Shown: positions 61,563 to 64,000 of the stretch, one piece after another
Layout: every line of letters starts with the position of its first letter
Position numbering within the stretch: position 1 is the stretch's first letter
NCBI RefSeq assembly: GCF_000759715.1
Contig: NZ_BBLU01000002.1
Span: forward strand, 186,001-250,000
Length of the DNA: 64,000 bases
Source: Demequina mangrovi
GTDB lineage: Bacteria; Actinomycetota; Actinomycetes; Actinomycetales; Demequinaceae
Direction: 5' to 3'
Program-made: the position numbers and the translations under genes
The notes under the pieces: generated by a model
The model's database searches: none
Seen by the model: only the letters and a program-made list of their open reading frames with translations
Told to the model about the DNA's origin: nothing

Positions 61563-62138
61563 TCAGACCAGCCAGCTCTTCTCTCCCACGAGGCCGCGCC
61601 ACCATCGCCCGAGGCCGATGCTCTGGTGCTCGAGCTCGACCCACACGACGGCGAAGATCGTGAGGATGTAGATGATGTGCTCGTCGAGGATCGGGTTGGT
61701 CGACGGCAGCATCTGCGTCATGTACATGAACAGCAGCATGAGGCCGCCGGCCCACGCTGCGACCTTGGTGCCGATGCCCAGCATGAGCGCGAGACCCACG
61801 CCCAGGAGGCCGAGCATGAACGGCCAGTCCGTCCAGCGCTGACCGCCCAGATCGACGAAGAAGTCGTGGAACGGGCTGTTGACGTTGCCCGCGTAGACCA
61901 GGTAGCCCTCGGTGATCGGGGCGCCGTTGATCCATGCGCTGTCGCAGAACGAGTCGATGGTGAAGCTCCCGTCCTCCGCCGTGGTGCGGCAGGTCGAGAA
62001 TCCGAGCCCCAGGAACTTGTCGAGGAAGGCCCAGAGGAAGTAGAAGCCGAGCGCGATGCGGGTGATGCTCAGCATCACCCAGCCGAAGCCGCTGCGCGTG
62101 CTCGTGCTGCTCGTCGTCGTCGATTCGGTCGTGTCCAT
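61563..62138 (-). CDS. DoxX-like membrane protein, copy 1
   Basis: A 191-residue membrane protein. A Thr/Ser-rich N-terminus (1-15) precedes helices around 20-42 (ITRIALGFYFLWAFLDKFLGLG), 100-125 (PFMLGLLGVGLALMLGIGT), 128-145 and 150-172. Between helices 1 and 2 lies a hydrophilic insert of about 50 residues containing two Cys (STCRTTAEDGSFTIDSFCD), probably extracytoplasmic. The arrangement resembles DoxX/TQO-small-subunit-type proteins, whose actinobacterial role is unclear. The next upstream gene (62315-62896) is a close paralogue. Confidence 0.82.
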   Translation of the reverse strand: MDTTESTTTSSTSTRSGFGWVMLSITRIALGFYFLWAFLDKFLGLGFSTCRTTAEDGSFTIDSFCDSAWINGAPITEGYLVYAGNVNSPFHDFFVDLGGQRWTDWPFMLGLLGVGLALMLGIGTKVAAWAGGLMLLFMYMTQMLPSTNPILDEHIIYILTIFAVVWVELEHQSIGLGRWWRGLVGEKSWLV

Positions 62139-62268
62139 CTCTGCCTCCCGGGGGTGCGATCAGGTGCGTGCCAGGGCTCGGGCGCCCTGAGGACGCCGTC
62201 GTCCGTGATCCCCACGCTACTCCCGGAACCTCACATCCGCGCTGGAAGCGGACGAAAAGCGCATGAGC

Positions 62269-62305
62269 GCACGAGGGCCCCGCGCGTCGCGCGGGGCCCT
62301 CGTGC
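62269..62305 (-). terminator. Strong hairpin terminator between DoxX-like paralogues
   Basis: An 18-nt arm at 62269-62286 is perfectly complementary to 62288-62305 around one central base. On the minus strand it is followed by CTTTTCG. It terminates copy 2 before copy 1, so the two genes are probably expressed separately. Confidence 0.85.
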
Positions 62306-62314
62306 GGCGGGCGG

Positions 62315-62896
62315 TCAGACCAGCCAGGCGTTCTTCTTCACGACCTCGAGGCTCCTCCACCACGAGCCGAGCCCGATCGCCTGCCGGCTCAGCTCCACCC
62401 ACACGATGCCGAAGATCGCGAGGATGTAGACGATGTGGTCGTCGAGGATCGGGTTGGTGCTGGGGAGCATCTGCGTCAGGTACATGAACAGCAGCATGAG
62501 GCCGCCCGACCAGGCCGCGATCTTGGTGCCGATGCCGAGCATGAGCGCGAGCCCGACGCCCGCCAGTCCGAGCATGAACGGCCAGTCCGTCCAGCGCTCG
62601 GCGCCGAGGTTCACGAAGAAGTCGTGGAACGGGCTGTTGACGTTGCCGCCGTACACCAGATAGCCCTCCGTGACGTGGCCGCCGTTGACCCACGCCTTGT
62701 CGCAGAGCGCGTCGATGGTGAAGCTGCCGTCCTCTGCGGTGGTGCGGCAGGTGGAGAATCCGAGCCCCAGGAGCTTGTCGATGAACGCCCACAGGAACAC
62801 GAATCCGAGCGCGATGCGGGTGACGCTCAGCATCGCGAGGCCGAACTTGCTGACGGTTGCGGTCGCCGTGTCGGCGACCTCCGAGTTGACTGCCAT
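62315..62896 (-). CDS. DoxX-like membrane protein, copy 2
   Basis: A 193-residue paralogue of copy 1 with the same helix pattern and the same two-Cys insert (STCRTTAEDGSFTIDALCD). The two proteins agree closely across the whole core (for example RWTDWPFMLGL and TQMLPSTNPILD are shared), pointing to a fairly recent tandem duplication. ATG at 62896 is preceded by AAGGAG at good spacing; ATG at 62902 is too close to it. Function unknown; quinone- or thiosulfate-related roles of DoxD/DoxX proteins cannot be assumed. Confidence 0.82.
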   Translation of the reverse strand: MAVNSEVADTATATVSKFGLAMLSVTRIALGFVFLWAFIDKLLGLGFSTCRTTAEDGSFTIDALCDKAWVNGGHVTEGYLVYGGNVNSPFHDFFVNLGAERWTDWPFMLGLAGVGLALMLGIGTKIAAWSGGLMLLFMYLTQMLPSTNPILDDHIVYILAIFGIVWVELSRQAIGLGSWWRSLEVVKKNAWLV

Positions 62897-63033
62897 TGTC
62901 ATTCTCCTTCGTCGCGGGCCTCGTGGGCCCTGAGCGCCGGGGTAGCGCCTGTTCCGAACCTAGGGAGCAGATGATCCCCCTGGTAGGGACCGAGGTCCCG
63001 ACCGGTGACGCATCAACGTTATGGCGCTGGATG

Positions 63034-63681
63034 TCAGGCGAGCTGCGTGTCGAGGTAGGCCTCGAGCAGGCCCGCCATGTCGACCTCGGGGTCGAGCAGC
63101 CACTGGACCTGGAGCCCATCCATGAGCGCGACGAGCTGACGCGCGGCGACCGACGGATCCGTGCGGGCGGCGAGCTGCCCGCCTGCCGCGAGCTCCGCGA
63201 ACCCGCGCGTGAGGTCGGCGACCAGCGACGCGTAGCGGCGGCGGAAGTACTCGTGCGCGGGATGGTCCCGGCCCGTCGCCTCGGCGGACAGGGTCGCGTA
63301 CAGCTCCACCACGCCCCGCTGCGTCGCGTTGAGCCGCGCGGTCGCAACCAGGTGCTCGAGCATCGCGTGCGCGCCGAGGTCGCCGAACCCGTCGCCCCCG
63401 TCCGCCTGGTCGCGCCGCGAGAGCACCGCCATGAGCAGGTCGGCCTTGGTCGGGAAGTGGTAGAGCAACGCGGGATGCGTGAGGCCGCACCTCGCGGCGA
63501 TCTCGCGCACCGAGGTGCCCCGGAAGCCCGCCTCGGCGAAGGCCTCGAGGGCGGTGTCCAGGATGAGGGTGCGCGTCTCCGCGCCCCGGTCCGAGAGCTC
63601 GCGCGTCGCCTTCACGCCAGGCGTCCCCGCCATCGCCACGCCCTTGACACCCCGCGTCCCCGCCATCGCCACCCCTTTCAT
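63034..63681 (-). CDS. TetR-family regulator with repetitive N-terminus
   Basis: A TetR repressor of about 215 residues. The helix-turn-helix lies at about 35-80 (RTLILDTALEAFAEAGFRGTSVREIAARCGLTHPALLYHFPTKADL). The C-terminal ligand domain has ATGRDHPAHEYFRRRY and LVALMDGLQVQWLLDPEVDM, a form common in regulators beside glycosidase genes. The start is uncertain: ATG at 63681 is used, while ATG at 63753 would include the candidate operator as coding DNA and ATG at 63666 has a better ribosome binding site. The first 25 residues contain a near-duplicate (GVAMAGTRGVK, GVAMAGTPGVK). It is divergent from the GH3 gene, its likely target. Confidence 0.87.
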   Translation of the reverse strand: MKGVAMAGTRGVKGVAMAGTPGVKATRELSDRGAETRTLILDTALEAFAEAGFRGTSVREIAARCGLTHPALLYHFPTKADLLMAVLSRRDQADGGDGFGDLGAHAMLEHLVATARLNATQRGVVELYATLSAEATGRDHPAHEYFRRRYASLVADLTRGFAELAAGGQLAARTDPSVAARQLVALMDGLQVQWLLDPEVDMAGLLEAYLDTQLA

Positions 63682-63722
63682 CCCGACGCATCCCGGCTCA
63701 TCCCGACGCGCCGGCGCTATCG

Positions 63723-63759
63723 GTTGCAACGTTTCGACAGTCGTTTTTACCATGTGGTA
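63723..63759. promoter_or_regulatory. Candidate operator/promoter between TetR gene and GH3 gene
   Basis: Two palindromes lie here: GTTGCAAC (63723-63730) and TACCA-TG-TGGTA (63748-63759). A possible rightward promoter is TTGCAA with an 18-bp spacer to TACCAT, overlapping both. The region is AT-richer than its surroundings. Binding by the adjacent TetR protein is an inference. Confidence 0.45.
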
Positions 63760-63804
63760 GAACTCGCATCAGGATATCTCCCGCATCGCGCGAAAGGAAC
63801 CGTC

Positions 63805-64000
63805 GTGACCTCCCCCTACCTCGACCCGAGCCTCCCGACCGCGGACCGCGTCGCCGACCTGGTCGCGCGCATGACGCTGCCCGAGAAGGTCGGCCAGATG
63901 ATGCAGATGCACACCTACGACGGCGTGCCTCACCTCATCGAGGAGATGCATGTCGGCTCGATCCTCCACGCCTCGCCCGAGCGCCTCGACGTCGCTCACG
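63805..64000 (+). CDS. Glycoside hydrolase family 3 protein, N-terminal fragment
   Basis: The first 65 codons of a GH3 enzyme (beta-glucosidase or related exo-glycosidase), cut by the window end. The GTG start at 63805 has AAAGGA upstream. The N-terminus (V)TSPYLDPSLPTADRVADLVARMTLPEKVGQMMQ is the typical start of the GH3 barrel domain. No signal peptide is present, so it is probably cytoplasmic, acting on imported oligosaccharides. It is regulated presumably by the divergent TetR gene. Catalytic residues lie beyond the window. Confidence 0.92.
   Translation, partial: MTSPYLDPSLPTADRVADLVARMTLPEKVGQMMQMHTYDGVPHLIEEMHVGSILHASPERLDVAH

Overview
The window is a GC-rich chromosomal segment of an actinobacterium. 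The order Micrococcales (a Demequina- or Cellulomonas-like organism) fits best, but this is an inference from gene content. Supporting signs are the dnaJ-hrcA-hemW-lepA order, the rpsT-holA-comEC-comEA-degV-leuS block, the DUF222 (13E12-type) HNH endonuclease, frequent GTG and TTG starts, and many genes whose start codon lies only 6-7 nt after a TANNNT -10 box (leaderless-type starts). Both window ends cut genes: dnaJ at the left and a GH3 glycosidase at the right. No tRNA, rRNA, CRISPR array or intact transposase was seen.

Layout. (1) 1-18.7 kb is housekeeping: dnaJ/hrcA with a CIRCE operator, two DUF4870 membrane proteins, an OafA-type acyltransferase, hemW, lepA, a GGDEF-EAL protein, a PemK/MazF-fold protein, rpsT, a stand-alone EAL protein, holA, comEC, comEA, degV and leuS. 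(2) 18.9-25.7 kb is cell envelope and peptide chemistry: a secreted CAP protein, an SLH-SH3-VanY carboxypeptidase, a three-gene operon (circularly permuted ATP-grasp, alpha-E, transglutaminase) and a PH-domain membrane protein. (3) 25.7-30.6 kb is molybdate uptake (modABC with a HTH-TOBE protein) and the first half of molybdenum cofactor synthesis (mogA/moaB, moaE, moaA). (4) 30.65-36.66 kb is an accessory island between the two Moco blocks: a GyrI-like gene, a frameshifted NmrA gene, two paralogous secreted proteins with nearly identical upstream DNA, a phospholipase D-like gene, and an intact HNH endonuclease plus a decayed HNH start.

(5) 51.65-36.75 kb (minus strand) reads as one long, mostly overlapping gene series: narK, nasA, an FAD/[2Fe-2S] reductase, nirB, nirD, cobA/cysG-like, a HemD-winged-helix regulator (NnaR-like), cbiX, moeB, moeA, moaC, mobA, a DUF6457 gene and moaD. 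It combines nitrate import, the two reductases, the siroheme needed by NirB and the molybdenum cofactor needed by NasA. (6) 51.85-55.84 kb is hemCDBL, the shared tetrapyrrole trunk. (7) 55.88-58.36 kb is a copC-dtxR-MFS operon. (8) 58.47-61.5 kb is two GT4 glycosyltransferases and an SGNH hydrolase. (9) 61.56-64 kb is a tandem pair of DoxX-like membrane proteins, a TetR regulator and the start of a divergent GH3 glycosidase.

Notable signals beyond the genes: a perfect TGTGA-N6-TCACA Crp/GlxR-type site before the GGDEF-EAL gene and two near-matches (before the CAP gene and before narK); in-frame coding microsatellites in four genes (polyQ in the ATP-grasp protein, nine 15-bp units in moeA, eight 12-bp units in nirD, an N-terminal repeat in the TetR gene); a 16-bp perfect hairpin that contains the ribosome binding site of the GyrI-like gene; and a duplicated secreted-protein/HNH module inside the Moco cluster.
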